A DNA stretch of 64,000 bases from Halochromatium sp. (GCA_010912705.1 POWB01000010.1:1-64000); one strand, 5' to 3'; positions 40,101 through 49,814 are shown, counted from the stretch's first letter. Translations and numbers: made by a program. The notes: a model not told the origin generated them from the sequence alone.

Positions 40101-40751
40101 CTACTCGACCGTTGCGATACCGGCACGGATGGCGAACTTGACCAGGCCGGCGACGTTGTCGATGCCGAGCTTGAGCATGATTCTCCCGCGGTAGGTCTCG
40201 ACAGTTTTGGGGCTGATGCTGAGCGCCACGGCGATATCCTTGGTTCGCTGACCTTCGGCGAGTAGACGCAGCACCTCGCGCTCGCGGGCGGTGAGGGCCG
40301 TGCGGTCGACGTCCGTACTGCGGTGTCGAGTCTCGGCGCCGGTTTGGGTCAACGCGGGGCTGATGAACTGGCCGCCAGCCATGACTGTTTCGATGGCCTC
40401 GACCAATTCAGCACTGGCCTCGTTCTTCAGGACATAGGCGTTGGCGCCGGCTTTGAGCATGCGCTGCAGATAATGATTGTCGGCATACATCGAGAGCGCG
40501 ACGATGCGGGTTTGTGGTGTCTCGTTGCGGATGGCCGCCGCCGCATCGATGCCATTCATGCCCGGCATGGCGACATCGAGCACAACCACGTCGGGCTTGA
40601 GCTCGGCGGCGAGCTGCACCGCCTCTTCGCCATTGGCGGCCTCGGCGAGGATGCGCCAGCCTGGATGCTGACGCAGCAGTGCCGCGAGTCCCTCCCGGAA
40701 CAGGCTGTGGTCGTCGCAGAGCAGCAGGTTAAGCGATTGGATCTCAGTCAT
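40101..40751 (-). CDS. NarL/FixJ-family response regulator
   Basis: The start is ATG 40751, overlapping the kinase stop by 8 bp; a TTG at 40781 is possible. The ~216-residue protein has a receiver (LLLCDDHSLFREGLAALLRQ, phospho-Asp in VVVLDVAMPGMNGIDAA, K in YVLKNEASAEL) and a LuxR-type HTH (LTAREREVLRLLAEGQRTKD, then LSISPKTVETYRGRIMLKLG). The upstream gene encodes its likely cognate NarX-like kinase. Members of this family usually bind short inverted repeats, so it is a candidate reader of the 21-bp dyads in this window, though that link is conjecture. Confidence 0.93.
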   Translation of the reverse strand: MTEIQSLNLLLCDDHSLFREGLAALLRQHPGWRILAEAANGEEAVQLAAELKPDVVVLDVAMPGMNGIDAAAAIRNETPQTRIVALSMYADNHYLQRMLKAGANAYVLKNEASAELVEAIETVMAGGQFISPALTQTGAETRHRSTDVDRTALTAREREVLRLLAEGQRTKDIAVALSISPKTVETYRGRIMLKLGIDNVAGLVKFAIRAGIATVE

Positions 40752-42366
40752 CTGATTGGGTGGAACGATCTCCGATGGCAAGGAGGGGTAATTGGATGCT
40801 GATTCGGCTGCCGGGCGTTAGCGGTTGCACAGAGAGGCTGCCATCGAGCAGCGCTAAGCGCTCACGCACACTGTAGAGGCCAAAGCCGCCTCTGGTCTTC
40901 GTAGGGTCCGTGCCCGGTGCTGCCGTAGTGGCAGCTGTCGCGTTGGCGGATGCGGTGGCTGCCGCTGCTGCCGCTGCTCGACTCGCCTCGAAGCCGATAC
41001 CGTCGTCCTCGACCTCCAGCAGGATGCTGCCATCGCGATAGGCCAGGCGAATCAACCCATTCTGAGCCTGTGCGTGCTTGATCATGTTATAGACCAGCTC
41101 GCGCGTGCACTGATAAAGGATCACCGACAGCTCGTGGCTGATCTCGGGCAGGCTCGGTGCGAGGATACAGCTTATCGCAATTCCCCATTGGGATCGGGTG
41201 CTCTCTGCGAGCCAGCGCAGAGCAGCGGCAAGCCCGCGCTGCTCAAGCACCGGTGGGCTGAGATCAAACTGCAGCGTGCGCAGCTCGGCGATGGATTCGC
41301 GTAGCAGCTCAATGCCGGTATTGCGCAGCTGCTCGGATTCGCGATCGGTCACGTGGCCAGCGGCACTGATCTGCATCTGCGCCAGTGCGAGCTTTTGCAT
41401 CGGGCTGTCGTGAAGCTCGGTGGCCAGGCGCGCCCGTTCGGTCTGTTCGAGCAGCGAGATGTCCAAGGCCAGTCGTCGGAGCTTGGCGTTGGCCTGTTGC
41501 AGGGCGTTGGACTGACGCTGCAGCGCGCGTTCATGCTGCTCGGTGGCCGCGAGCATGGCGTTGAACCCTTGTACCAGGGTGCTGATCTCAGGGCCGGTTT
41601 TGGGGTCTGGGACGCGGATGGCAAAATCCTGCTGCGCGGAGATGACTTGGCTCTTGGCGGCCAGATCCAAGATCGGATCGGCAATGCGTCGCTGCAGCTG
41701 CAGAGCAGCCACCACCGCGACGGCAAAGGTGATCAGGGCGATCAGCAGACCGACGAGGGCATTGAGGCGCAGCTCATTGGTCAGCTCATCCAGCCGCGCC
41801 TGCAGGACGATCTCGCCGATGCGCTGTCCGTCGAACTGAATCGGATGGGTTGCGGTGACCTTGATACGGAGCAGGTCGAGCCGCCCGAGGCTGCGATCGT
41901 AGCGCTGATCGTCCAGCGATGAGGATGCGGCTCCAGGACGCTGCCAACAGGCAAAGACGGCGCCAGAGGCGTCATACAGCGTCGCGCGTCGAACCTGGTA
42001 TTCGCGTTGCAGCGTTGCGAGGTGACGCTGCGCGGTGTCTGGGCTATCGAAGACCAGTGACGAGACACAGTTATCGCCGACGACGCCGGCCAGCACCTGA
42101 ATATCGCGCAGGTTATTGTCGCGATAGATCTTCAGGTCGAGCAATGTTGATAGGAGCGTCGTCAGTCCCAGCGAGAGCAGACTGATCAGCAGCAGCGCGA
42201 TCAGGATGCGGGTGCGGATCGAGCGACCCTGTCGCGGTTGGCCGCGCTGGTTGTGTTGAGCGCGTTGGCCGTGTTGGTCATGCAGGCTACGCTGGTCGCA
42301 CTGGTCGCGCTGGTCGCGCTGGTCGCGCTGGCCGGGCTGATCCTGTTGGGCTTTGGGCCTGCTCAT
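40744..42366 (-). CDS. NarX-type sensor histidine kinase (HisKA_3)
   Basis: The N-terminal ~50 residues are Gln/Arg/Asp repeats (PGQRDQRDQRDQCDQRS) ahead of the first membrane helix (ILIALLLISLLSLGLTTLLS). A periplasmic CHASE8-like sensor follows (DIQVLAGVVGDNCVSSLVFD), then a second helix (LVGLLIALITFAVAVVAALQ), HAMP, HisKA_3 (RARLATELHDSPMQKLALAQ) and HATPase_c (VYNMIKHAQ, VEDDGIGFEA, GGFGLYSVRERLALLDG). An Ala/Thr-rich insert of ~30 residues splits the ATPase domain just after GIGFEA. It overlaps yfiR by ATGA, completing a receptor-YfiR-kinase-regulator operon. Confidence 0.92.
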   Translation of the reverse strand: MSRPKAQQDQPGQRDQRDQRDQCDQRSLHDQHGQRAQHNQRGQPRQGRSIRTRILIALLLISLLSLGLTTLLSTLLDLKIYRDNNLRDIQVLAGVVGDNCVSSLVFDSPDTAQRHLATLQREYQVRRATLYDASGAVFACWQRPGAASSSLDDQRYDRSLGRLDLLRIKVTATHPIQFDGQRIGEIVLQARLDELTNELRLNALVGLLIALITFAVAVVAALQLQRRIADPILDLAAKSQVISAQQDFAIRVPDPKTGPEISTLVQGFNAMLAATEQHERALQRQSNALQQANAKLRRLALDISLLEQTERARLATELHDSPMQKLALAQMQISAAGHVTDRESEQLRNTGIELLRESIAELRTLQFDLSPPVLEQRGLAAALRWLAESTRSQWGIAISCILAPSLPEISHELSVILYQCTRELVYNMIKHAQAQNGLIRLAYRDGSILLEVEDDGIGFEASRAAAAAAATASANATAATTAAPGTDPTKTRGGFGLYSVRERLALLDGSLSVQPLTPGSRISIQLPLLAIGDRSTQSDD

Positions 42367-43133
42367 CGGACGATCTCCGCGACATCGTAAAGCTCCGCGG
42401 AAACCTTGAGGCCGCGTTCTTTCAGCGCACCAGGGTTGACCTGAAAGCGCAGTCTTTGACCCTCTCCAAGGATGTCCTCGCGCAGCACGAAGTTGATGCC
42501 AACCCCGCGTTTCGCGAGTCCTGGCGCGTCGCCGATCGTCAGCACTGGCCGGCGACCCAGGCCGTCTAGGATTCTGTCTAGCTGTCCTAAGACGGCCTTG
42601 CCGAGCACTAGGATCTGGTAATGGTCGCCTGCCCCTGGCTGCTCGAGACTGATGACCTTGATCGGCCGTCCCTGCGCGCGCTTTCGCTGGCGCTCGAGCG
42701 AGCGCAACGCCTCCTCGAATGCTGGGTCAGCAGCGACGGCAATGATGAAGTGCTCGCCGAGGGTGTCGGCCGGCCAGTCGATGAAGCGGGTGAAGTTGTA
42801 AAGGTAGGCGACCTTGAGATCGCGGATCAGCGGCTCGTCGGCCGAGGAAACCACTGGCGCAAGCGCCGTGGTGAGCATCAGCGTCAGGCACAGCGCCAAG
42901 CGGAAAGACAGCGCCAAGCGGGCGAGCGGCGCCAAGTGAGCGAGCGGCGCCAAGTGAGCGAGCAGCGCCAAGTGGACGAGCGGAGCCAAGCGGGCGAGCG
43001 GCGCCAAGTGAGCGAGCGGCGCCAAGTGAGCGAGCAGCGCCAAGTGGACGAGCGGAGCCAAGTGAGCGAGCTGCGCCAGGTGGGCGAGGGGCGCCATAAG
43101 ACGCCAGACGACGAGGCTTGATCTGTCGCTCAC
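42363..43133 (-). CDS. yfiR: YfiR-family periplasmic protein with repeat-expanded signal peptide
   Basis: GTG 43133 is used; ATG 43097 or codons inside the repeat are alternatives. The mature ~170 residues are a YfiR/DUF4154 domain: IRDLKVAYLYNFTRFIDWPA, then DHYQILVLGKAVLGQLDRIL and GVGINFVLREDI. In other bacteria, YfiR restrains a membrane signalling enzyme from the periplasm. Before it, ~60 residues are repeats of LAHLAP, ending in a normal h-region (LALCLTLMLTTALAPVVSSA). It lies between a TonB-dependent receptor and a sensor kinase, so it probably relays an outer-membrane or periplasmic signal to the kinase (inference). Confidence 0.85.
   Translation of the reverse strand: MSDRSSLVVWRLMAPLAHLAQLAHLAPLVHLALLAHLAPLAHLAPLARLAPLVHLALLAHLAPLAHLAPLARLALSFRLALCLTLMLTTALAPVVSSADEPLIRDLKVAYLYNFTRFIDWPADTLGEHFIIAVAADPAFEEALRSLERQRKRAQGRPIKVISLEQPGAGDHYQILVLGKAVLGQLDRILDGLGRRPVLTIGDAPGLAKRGVGINFVLREDILGEGQRLRFQVNPGALKERGLKVSAELYDVAEIVR
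42916..43059 (-). repeat. exact 72-bp tandem duplication made of 18-bp units
   Basis: 42916-42987 and 42988-43059 are identical. Each consists of four 18-bp units (AAGTGAGCGAGCGGCGCC and variants). Further degenerate units flank them (~42890-43095). All units are in frame with yfiR. Confidence 0.95.
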
Positions 43134-43141
43134 GGCGTGGC

Positions 43142-45268
43142 TCAGAAGGCGTAGCCAAGCGTGAGCGTCAGGGTGCGCCCGGGGCCGATGAGACCTCGCT
43201 CAAGGTCGGTCAGTTCGTTGGCCGGGTCGCGGTTGTCGCTGTCCAGGAGGTTAGTGGCATTGAGTGCGGCGAAGGGGCCGGGGCCGGCCGGGTCCCAACG
43301 CAGATTCAGGCCGAGGTTCCAATCGCCGGGAACGCGCTCGCCAATGCGCTCGATCATGCCCTGCTGTGGGCTGGTGATAAAGTCCCAGTCTGCGTCCATC
43401 GCATCGACATACTCGGCGTAGGCGGCATAGGTCATGGGGCCTTGCTGCCAGTCGGCCTTGAGCTTGGCCAAGAGCGCTGGGGAGTAGCCGGGATCGATGC
43501 CGCTGGAGCGATCCTCGGTCTGCTGCCAGGTGAGGCTTGCCGAGAGGTTCAGTGCTGGTAGTGGGCGGCCTTCCAGGATCAGCTCGAGGCCACGGGTGCG
43601 CCAGTGACCGCTATTGTCGTCGATCGAGGCGTAGTCTCCGGTCTGCGGGTCAAGGATCTGAAGGCTGCGTGCGATCTGGCGAATGTCGTTTTGGAACAGG
43701 CTGGTGCTGAGCAGCCAACGCGTGCCAGTCAGGGTGCTGTTGAGCTCGAGGGTTTCGATGCGCTCGGGGTCGGCGATATCCGCATCACCCGCATCCTGGG
43801 TGGCGCTGCCCCAGATCAGCTTGATGACCTGGCTGGGGTGGGGCGCAAACAGCAAGGAGATGCGGCCGGTGAGCGGATTGCTGTCATCCGGGTAAGCCGT
43901 GATGACGCTGGTCGTCTCATTGCCGACGGTTGCCACATCGCCAACGTTGGTGAGGGTGCTGCGGTAGCGCTTGGGTAGCAGGCTGACGCGGCCACCGGCC
44001 GTCAGGCGCAGGCGTTCGGTCAGCTGCCAGCCGGTCTCGGCGAAGAGGTCATGGGTGGTGATAGGATCGGTGCGCACCAGCACATCGATGACCGGCGGGC
44101 TATCTGCCCGATTACGCAGGCCATCAAGATGGAGCAGGCGATAGCCGAGCAGGGTGCTCAGGCGCTCGCTCGGCTGCCAATGCAGATCCAGCTCGAGCTC
44201 CCAGCGCTGCGACTCCTGGTGCTGACGGCCTTGCGCATCGGCGAACAGGAAATCCATCGGGTCGGCGACGTAGGCCTCCTGGCTGTGGATGCCCGTGAGG
44301 CGAAGGCCGAGCCTGTCGCTGAAGCGGTGCGCGAGGCCGAGCGAGGCCTGCAGCCTGTCGAGCTGAACGCGGGTGCCGTCGTCGAATGCGGGCGTCAGCG
44401 CATAGATGCCGTAATCGCGGCGGGTCCAACGCAGATCGGCGCTGAGTCCGCGCCAGCCGGCGGACAGCTCCAGGCTGCCCTCGCGTTGGTCCATGTCGCC
44501 GTCCATGTCCCTGTGCATGGCGGGATCGAGTCCGGCGAGCTGCTCGGGGCTCATCATGTCGGCATAGGCGCCGGCGAGTCCGTCGTCGCCCCAGCCGCCG
44601 GCGTTGAGGACCAAGAAGCCGTCGGCGCTGCCTTTGGCGTAGCGCCCAAACAGCTTTCCGGTGCCGCGCGTGCCGAGGCTGACGGAGGCCATCGAGCCGG
44701 CTGCCGCAAGGTCATTGGTGACCACGTTGACCAGGCCCAGAAAGGCGTTGTTGCCGTAGATCACCGACATCGGCCCGCGGATGATCTCGAGGCGATCGAT
44801 GGACTCGACTGGGATGTTCAGCCGCGCGATCTCGGGCACCGTCAGTCCGCGCTGTCGGGATGGATGCTGGCTGATGCCGTTGACCAGAAACTGCAGGCCG
44901 CCGCCAACGATGCCGCGCGTGCCGATGAAGCGATCTTCGATATTGCTCAGGATGAAAAAGCCCGGCACGTTGCGGAGTACTTGCTCGAAGGTGATCCAGC
45001 CGTAGCTTGCGATCTCCTCGCGGGTGACGATGGTGACGCTGGCGGGGATGTCGCGCAGTGCCTCGCCGCGCTTGCCGGCGGAGTCGATCTGGACCTGCAG
45101 CAGCGCATCGAATGGCAGCTCAAGGAGGTCTTCGATGGGTGGGGGTTGACGCGCGAATGAACCCCCGCTGGGGCTGGCAAGCAGCACTGTGAGGAGGCCG
45201 ATGACCGCGAAGAAGCGGCCGTTGCGAGGCTTAAAGCGGAGCGGGGACGACGGTTGCCTAGCGGCCAT
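43142..45268 (-). CDS. TonB-dependent outer-membrane receptor
   Basis: The start is ATG 45268; GTG 45295 is an alternative. A signal peptide (VIGLLTVLLASPSGGSFA) precedes a plug domain (VTIVTREEIASYGWITFEQV, then RGIVGGGLQFLVNGI, IDRLEIIRGPMSVIYGNNAF, LGLVNVVTND). A 22-strand-type barrel follows and ends in Phe (LTLTLGYAF), the usual outer-membrane insertion signal. The length (~708 aa) is normal. The substrate is not obvious; no siderophore or cobalamin context is present. It is first in an operon with yfiR, a NarX-like kinase and a NarL-like regulator, so it may act as a sensor as well as a transporter. Confidence 0.92.
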   Translation of the reverse strand: MAARQPSSPLRFKPRNGRFFAVIGLLTVLLASPSGGSFARQPPPIEDLLELPFDALLQVQIDSAGKRGEALRDIPASVTIVTREEIASYGWITFEQVLRNVPGFFILSNIEDRFIGTRGIVGGGLQFLVNGISQHPSRQRGLTVPEIARLNIPVESIDRLEIIRGPMSVIYGNNAFLGLVNVVTNDLAAAGSMASVSLGTRGTGKLFGRYAKGSADGFLVLNAGGWGDDGLAGAYADMMSPEQLAGLDPAMHRDMDGDMDQREGSLELSAGWRGLSADLRWTRRDYGIYALTPAFDDGTRVQLDRLQASLGLAHRFSDRLGLRLTGIHSQEAYVADPMDFLFADAQGRQHQESQRWELELDLHWQPSERLSTLLGYRLLHLDGLRNRADSPPVIDVLVRTDPITTHDLFAETGWQLTERLRLTAGGRVSLLPKRYRSTLTNVGDVATVGNETTSVITAYPDDSNPLTGRISLLFAPHPSQVIKLIWGSATQDAGDADIADPERIETLELNSTLTGTRWLLSTSLFQNDIRQIARSLQILDPQTGDYASIDDNSGHWRTRGLELILEGRPLPALNLSASLTWQQTEDRSSGIDPGYSPALLAKLKADWQQGPMTYAAYAEYVDAMDADWDFITSPQQGMIERIGERVPGDWNLGLNLRWDPAGPGPFAALNATNLLDSDNRDPANELTDLERGLIGPGRTLTLTLGYAF

Positions 45269-45304
45269 GCCCGGATTGATCGCTGAGCAGTTCACGATGA
45301 CGGT

Positions 45305-45329
45305 GCCGTCTGGCGATTCACCAGACGGC
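45305..45329. terminator. hairpin between glgA and the receptor gene
   Basis: Perfect 9-bp arms GCCGTCTGG and CCAGACGGC around CGATTCA. It lies just after the glgA stop (45343, minus) and before the receptor start. There is no long T-run, so termination strength is uncertain. Confidence 0.55.
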
Positions 45330-45342
45330 TTTGGCAGTTGCC

Positions 45343-47466
45343 TTAGCGGTCGCGGATGAAGTCGTAGATATTCAGATAATCCTGGCCTGGGTGGTTCCAG
45401 GAGTAGTCCGCATTCATCGCGTTCTTCATCAGCTCGCGGAAGTGCTCTGGGTACTGGTAATAACAGTCGAGCGCGCGGATCAGGGCCGATTCCAGTCCTG
45501 GCACGTCGTAGTTGTCGAAGCGGTAGCCGTTGCGCTGGTGCAGCGGGCGGTCCGAGTGGTCCTTGTCGAACACGGTGTCGGCGAGGCCGCCGACGGTGCG
45601 CACCACCGGCACGGTGCCGTAGCGCAGGGCAATCAGCTGGGTCAGGCCACAGGGCTCGAACTGGCTGGGCACCAGCATGATGTCCGCACCGGCGTAGATC
45701 AGGTGCGAGAGATCCTCATCGAAGCCGATCTCGAGATGACAGTCGGGGCTGTCGTTGAGCATCTGCTTTAGGCCCCAGAAGTCGTTGTTGATGCCTTGGT
45801 CGGGGCTAGAGCCGAGCAGCACGAACTGGGCGCCGCGCTCGAGGGTCGCGAAGATGGCATGGCGCACCAGGTCCAGGCCCTTTTGCGGGTCGAGCCGGCC
45901 GATGAAGGCAACGATGGGCTTGTCGTTGTCGGCGAGCATCAGCCGCTGGCGCAGCGCGCGTTTGTTCTGATACTTGTCGTCGAGGTTGCCGAGACCGTAG
46001 TTGACCGGGATGTAGCGGTCGACCTCGGGGTTCCAGACGTCGTAATCGATGCCGTTAACCACGCCGCCATACTTCATGTGATGGGTGTGCAGGGTCGACT
46101 CGAGCCCAAAGCCCTGACCCTGATCCTTGGTCTCGAAGGCATAGCGCGGCGAGACGGTGGTGACGAAGTTGGCATAGACCACGCCGCCCTTGAGCATGTT
46201 CAATGCATTCTTGTGATGGTTATCGCCAAGGCGCTCCCAGGCGAAGAAGCGGTCAGGCTGGTGCAGGCCGGTGGCGCTCAGCAGCTCGGCGCCGGTGACA
46301 CCCTGATGCTTGAAGTTGTGGATGGTCATGCAGACCCGTGGATGGGTCATGCCGAGCGACTGATAGAACTCGTACAGGAACACCGGCACCAGCGCGGTCT
46401 GCCAGTCGTGGCAGTGGATAATGTCCGGATGCTTGCCGGACTGCCAGAGGAATTCGATCGCCGCGCGCGAGAAAAAGGCATAACGGAAGACGTCATCCGG
46501 GAAGCCGTAGATGCTACCGCGGTTGAAGAAGTTGTCGTGCGAGTGCGGCTCGATGAAGAAGCATTTGCGGTCGTGGACAAAACCGAAGTAGACGGTGCAG
46601 TGGATGGCGCCGTCGTACCAGGGTACCCAGAGGTCGTTGTAGACCGGCTGCAGATCGAAGATCTGGTCGTAGCGGAGGTTGTCGTACTTCGGCAGGATGA
46701 TCTCGACATGGTTGCCGCGGATGGCCAATTCCCGGCTCAAGCCGAAAACCACGTCCGCTAGGCCGCCGATCTTGGCGATCGGTGCCATCTCTGGCGTGAT
46801 CTGGACGATAAACAGGCTGGGGCGTGGGGCGTGATGGACGACTGGCGGTTCAGGGGGGCTCTCTGGAATGGGCTCCGGCGGGTTTTCTGCTGGGGCGGCA
46901 GCATGCTGCTGTTCTTCTGCGGGAGACTCCGGGACGGACTCTGGGATGACCTTTGCAGTCGTCTCTGTGACTGGCTCTGCGGCCGGCTCGACAACGGGCT
47001 CCGGCGCGATGGGTGATGCTGGTTTTGCTGGCACTGCCAGTTTTTCTGCAGCGGGCGCCGCCTTTGAGTTGCTGCTGGGCTTGGACTTGTTTGCGGCCGC
47101 TGTCGTCTTCGAGGCCTTGGTCTTTGCGCGCCCATTAGCGCTAGGCGCGGATGCCGCTACTGTTGGCGTAGCGGTCGCTTTAGTCGGTTCCGCAGACGCT
47201 TTAGCGGACGCGTCTGAGGCTTTCGTTGATGAAGCTGAGGCTTTAGCCGTTGCAACGGATGCTTTAGTAGGTGTTGCGGATGCTTTGGCGGGTGCCGCAG
47301 GGGCTGTTGGTGCTGCTGCCGCTGCCGCGGCCGGCTTTGGCTTGGTGTCGCTGTCCTTGGGCTTAGCGGTTGGACCCTTTGCGTCTGGCTTAGGCTCGAT
47401 TGGCGCTCCGGCCTTGCGGTTGGCGGAGGCCGTGGTCTTCTTTGTGGTCGTTGGCTTTTTTGCCAT
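45343..47466 (-). CDS. glgA: glycogen synthase with a ~220-residue disordered N-terminal extension
   Basis: The catalytic part (residues ~221-707) is a complete GT5 glycogen/starch synthase, which adds glucose from ADP-glucose to a growing alpha-1,4-glucan. It begins LFIVQITPEMAPIAKIGGLA, carrying the KxGGL ADP-glucose motif. It has HCHDWQTALVPVFLYE, VNGIDYDVWNPEVD, FIGRLDPQKG and the C-terminal EPCGLTQLIALRYGTVPVVR. Before it lies an Ala/Lys/Pro/Thr/Ser-rich tail (AKASATPTKASVATAKASAS) that then turns acidic (EPVVEPAAEPVTETTAK). Such a tail is unusual for GlgA and is expected to be unstructured. It is downstream of glgB, separated by ~107 bp. Confidence 0.95.
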   Translation of the reverse strand: MAKKPTTTKKTTASANRKAGAPIEPKPDAKGPTAKPKDSDTKPKPAAAAAAAPTAPAAPAKASATPTKASVATAKASASSTKASDASAKASAEPTKATATPTVAASAPSANGRAKTKASKTTAAANKSKPSSNSKAAPAAEKLAVPAKPASPIAPEPVVEPAAEPVTETTAKVIPESVPESPAEEQQHAAAPAENPPEPIPESPPEPPVVHHAPRPSLFIVQITPEMAPIAKIGGLADVVFGLSRELAIRGNHVEIILPKYDNLRYDQIFDLQPVYNDLWVPWYDGAIHCTVYFGFVHDRKCFFIEPHSHDNFFNRGSIYGFPDDVFRYAFFSRAAIEFLWQSGKHPDIIHCHDWQTALVPVFLYEFYQSLGMTHPRVCMTIHNFKHQGVTGAELLSATGLHQPDRFFAWERLGDNHHKNALNMLKGGVVYANFVTTVSPRYAFETKDQGQGFGLESTLHTHHMKYGGVVNGIDYDVWNPEVDRYIPVNYGLGNLDDKYQNKRALRQRLMLADNDKPIVAFIGRLDPQKGLDLVRHAIFATLERGAQFVLLGSSPDQGINNDFWGLKQMLNDSPDCHLEIGFDEDLSHLIYAGADIMLVPSQFEPCGLTQLIALRYGTVPVVRTVGGLADTVFDKDHSDRPLHQRNGYRFDNYDVPGLESALIRALDCYYQYPEHFRELMKNAMNADYSWNHPGQDYLNIYDFIRDR

Positions 47467-47573
47467 CGCTGCTCACCTGGGCGATCTGAGTGCTTCGAAT
47501 AAGGAGTGTGGTTAGCCTGATTCCGGCGCTTGCCCGGTGCATGCGCGATACATGCCACAGGCCGGCCGGCCGC

Positions 47574-49814
47574 TCAATCGGCGGTTGCTCTAGGGTCGAT
47601 GTCTTCGTCCGCAGCCAAGCTTGGGATGGGCTTGAGTACGATACCGGCCAAGGGGGGAAGGGTGAGCACCACAGACTGCGGATGGTTCATCCAGTGCACC
47701 GGCTCAGTGCGGATGGGGGCGTCGCTGTTGTGCACGCCGCTGCCACCGAAGGCGGTCGCGTCGGAGTTGAAGATCTCTTCGTAGTCGCCAGCGACCGGCA
47801 CCCCGACCCGGTAGTCATGGCGCGGGATGGGCGTGAGGTTGAGGGCAATCACCAGGTGGGGAACTGCTGAGGGGTAACCGCTGTCGTCCGTTGCTGGACC
47901 TTTGCGCTGATAGATCAGCACCGAGTTTTGCGCGTCATGGCAGTCGATCCACTCGAAGCCTTCCCAGTTGAAGTCGAGCTGATGCAGCGGCGGCTGTTCC
48001 TGATAGAGGCGATTGGCACTCCGCACCAACTGCTGAATGCCTTGGTGCAGTGGGTACTCGAGGACATACCAATCGAGGATGCGCTGACTATCCCATTCCT
48101 CGCCCTGGCCGAACTCGCTGCCCATAAACAGCAGTTTCTTGCCGGGATGGGTGTACATATAGGTATACAGCAGGCGCAGGTTGGCGAAACGTTGCCATTC
48201 GTCGCCGGGCATGCGGTACAGCAGCGAATGCTTGCCGTGCGTGACCTCGTCGTGTGAGAACGGCAGCAGGAAGTTCTCGGTGAACGCATAGAGCATGCTA
48301 AAGGTCAACGCGTCCTGGTGATATTGGCGGTGGATCGGGTCCTCCTTGAAATACTCCAGGGTGTCGTTCATCCAGCCCATGTTCCACTTAAGGTCGAAGC
48401 CGAGACCGCCGACATAGGTCGGCCGGGTGACCTGCGGCCAGGAGGTCGATTCCTCAGCCATCACGAGCGCCCCGGGCACTTGATCGTGGACGATCTCATT
48501 GAGCTCGCGCAGGAAGGCGATGGCCTCCAGGTTTTCGCGGCCACCGTACTGGTTTGGTAGCCAATCGGTGCGGGAATAGTCGAGGTAGAGCATGGAGGCG
48601 ACGGCATCCACGCGCAGCCCATCGACATGGAATTCCTCGAGCCAGTACAAGGCGCTCGAGATGAGGAAGTTCTTCACCTCGTTGCGGCCGAAATTGAAGA
48701 TCAGGGTCTCCCAGTCGAGGTGCTCGCCAAGCCGTGGGTCTTCGTGCTCGAACAGGGCGGTACCGTCGAAGCGACCAAGGCCATGGGCATCCTTGGGAAA
48801 GTGCGCTGGCACCCAATCGAGGATGACGCCGATGCCATGGGCATGGCAGTGATCGACCAGATAGCGGAAATCGTCCGGGCTACCGAAGCGGCTGGTCGGT
48901 GCGTAATAGCCGGTCGTTTGATAGCCCCAAGAGAGGTCAAACGGATGCTCGGTGATTGGCATCAGCTCGATGTGGGTGAAGCCGAGGTCTTTGACGTACT
49001 CGACGAGGCGCTCGCCGAGTTCGCGGTAGTTGAGCATCTCGCCCTCCGGGCCGCGCTGCCAGGAGCCCAGGTGCACCTCATAGATCGACATCGGGCTATG
49101 CTGCCAGTCGTGCGCGGCTCGCGCCAAGCGCCAGGGCTCGTCGCGCCAGCGATACTGGCTAGGTGGCTCGACGATGCTAGCCGTGCTCGGGCGGACCTCG
49201 GCGCGCCGTCCGTAAGGGTCGGCCTTGAGCAGGATAGCGCCGTCGCGCGAGCGGATCTCGAACTTGTAGAGGACAGCGGGCGCTAGGTCGGGGATGAACA
49301 GCTCCCAGACACCGTTGCCGTGCACGCGCATCGGATGACAGCGGCCGTCCCAGCCATTGAATTCACCGACCACGCTGACCCGAGCCGCATTCGGCGCCCA
49401 AACCGCAAACAGGATGCCAGCGATCCCCTCGGTTTCATGGACTCGAGCGCCGAGCAGGCGATAGGCGTGCCAGTGGCGCCCTTCACCGAACAGATGCATG
49501 TCGAAGTCCGGTAGCTGAGGCGTAAAGCTGTAGGGGTCGTGAGCAATGTGCTCGCGGTGCTCTTGGTCGCGCCAGATCAGCCGGTAATGGTCTGGCAGCT
49601 CATCGCCAGGGCCACGCCACTCGAAGATGTCAGTGCCGCTGATCCGCGCCATCTCCTGTTGGAGCTCAGCGATGGTGACCGTCTCAGCCTGCGGCAAGAT
49701 GGCGCGCACAGTGGTCAGTCCGTCCTCGAGATGACGGCCGAGGATGGCAAAAGGGTCGGCGTGGGTGGCTTCGGAGAGTTGACGGAGTGGGGCGGGGAGT
49801 TGATCGTGGCTCAT
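47574..49814 (-). CDS. glgB: 1,4-alpha-glucan branching enzyme
   Basis: The 746-residue GH13 enzyme introduces alpha-1,6 branches into glycogen. It has two N-terminal carbohydrate-binding regions ([40 protein letters not shown]). The barrel motifs are intact: [37 protein letters not shown] (nucleophile Asp), [12 protein letters not shown] (acid Glu) and [14 protein letters not shown] (third acid). The C-terminal beta domain is complete. It is probably co-transcribed with glgA. The start is ATG 49814. Confidence 0.97.
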   Translation of the reverse strand: MSHDQLPAPLRQLSEATHADPFAILGRHLEDGLTTVRAILPQAETVTIAELQQEMARISGTDIFEWRGPGDELPDHYRLIWRDQEHREHIAHDPYSFTPQLPDFDMHLFGEGRHWHAYRLLGARVHETEGIAGILFAVWAPNAARVSVVGEFNGWDGRCHPMRVHGNGVWELFIPDLAPAVLYKFEIRSRDGAILLKADPYGRRAEVRPSTASIVEPPSQYRWRDEPWRLARAAHDWQHSPMSIYEVHLGSWQRGPEGEMLNYRELGERLVEYVKDLGFTHIELMPITEHPFDLSWGYQTTGYYAPTSRFGSPDDFRYLVDHCHAHGIGVILDWVPAHFPKDAHGLGRFDGTALFEHEDPRLGEHLDWETLIFNFGRNEVKNFLISSALYWLEEFHVDGLRVDAVASMLYLDYSRTDWLPNQYGGRENLEAIAFLRELNEIVHDQVPGALVMAEESTSWPQVTRPTYVGGLGFDLKWNMGWMNDTLEYFKEDPIHRQYHQDALTFSMLYAFTENFLLPFSHDEVTHGKHSLLYRMPGDEWQRFANLRLLYTYMYTHPGKKLLFMGSEFGQGEEWDSQRILDWYVLEYPLHQGIQQLVRSANRLYQEQPPLHQLDFNWEGFEWIDCHDAQNSVLIYQRKGPATDDSGYPSAVPHLVIALNLTPIPRHDYRVGVPVAGDYEEIFNSDATAFGGSGVHNSDAPIRTEPVHWMNHPQSVVLTLPPLAGIVLKPIPSLAADEDIDPRATAD

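Noticed and set aside
42890-43097. Possible CRISPR-like repeat array
   Set aside because: Units are 18 bp, contiguous, without spacers, and in frame with a coding sequence.
44051-45160. Long plus-strand frame of 369 codons opposite the TonB-dependent receptor gene
   Set aside because: It is a GC-rich antisense shadow of a clearly conserved receptor and shows no recognisable domain.
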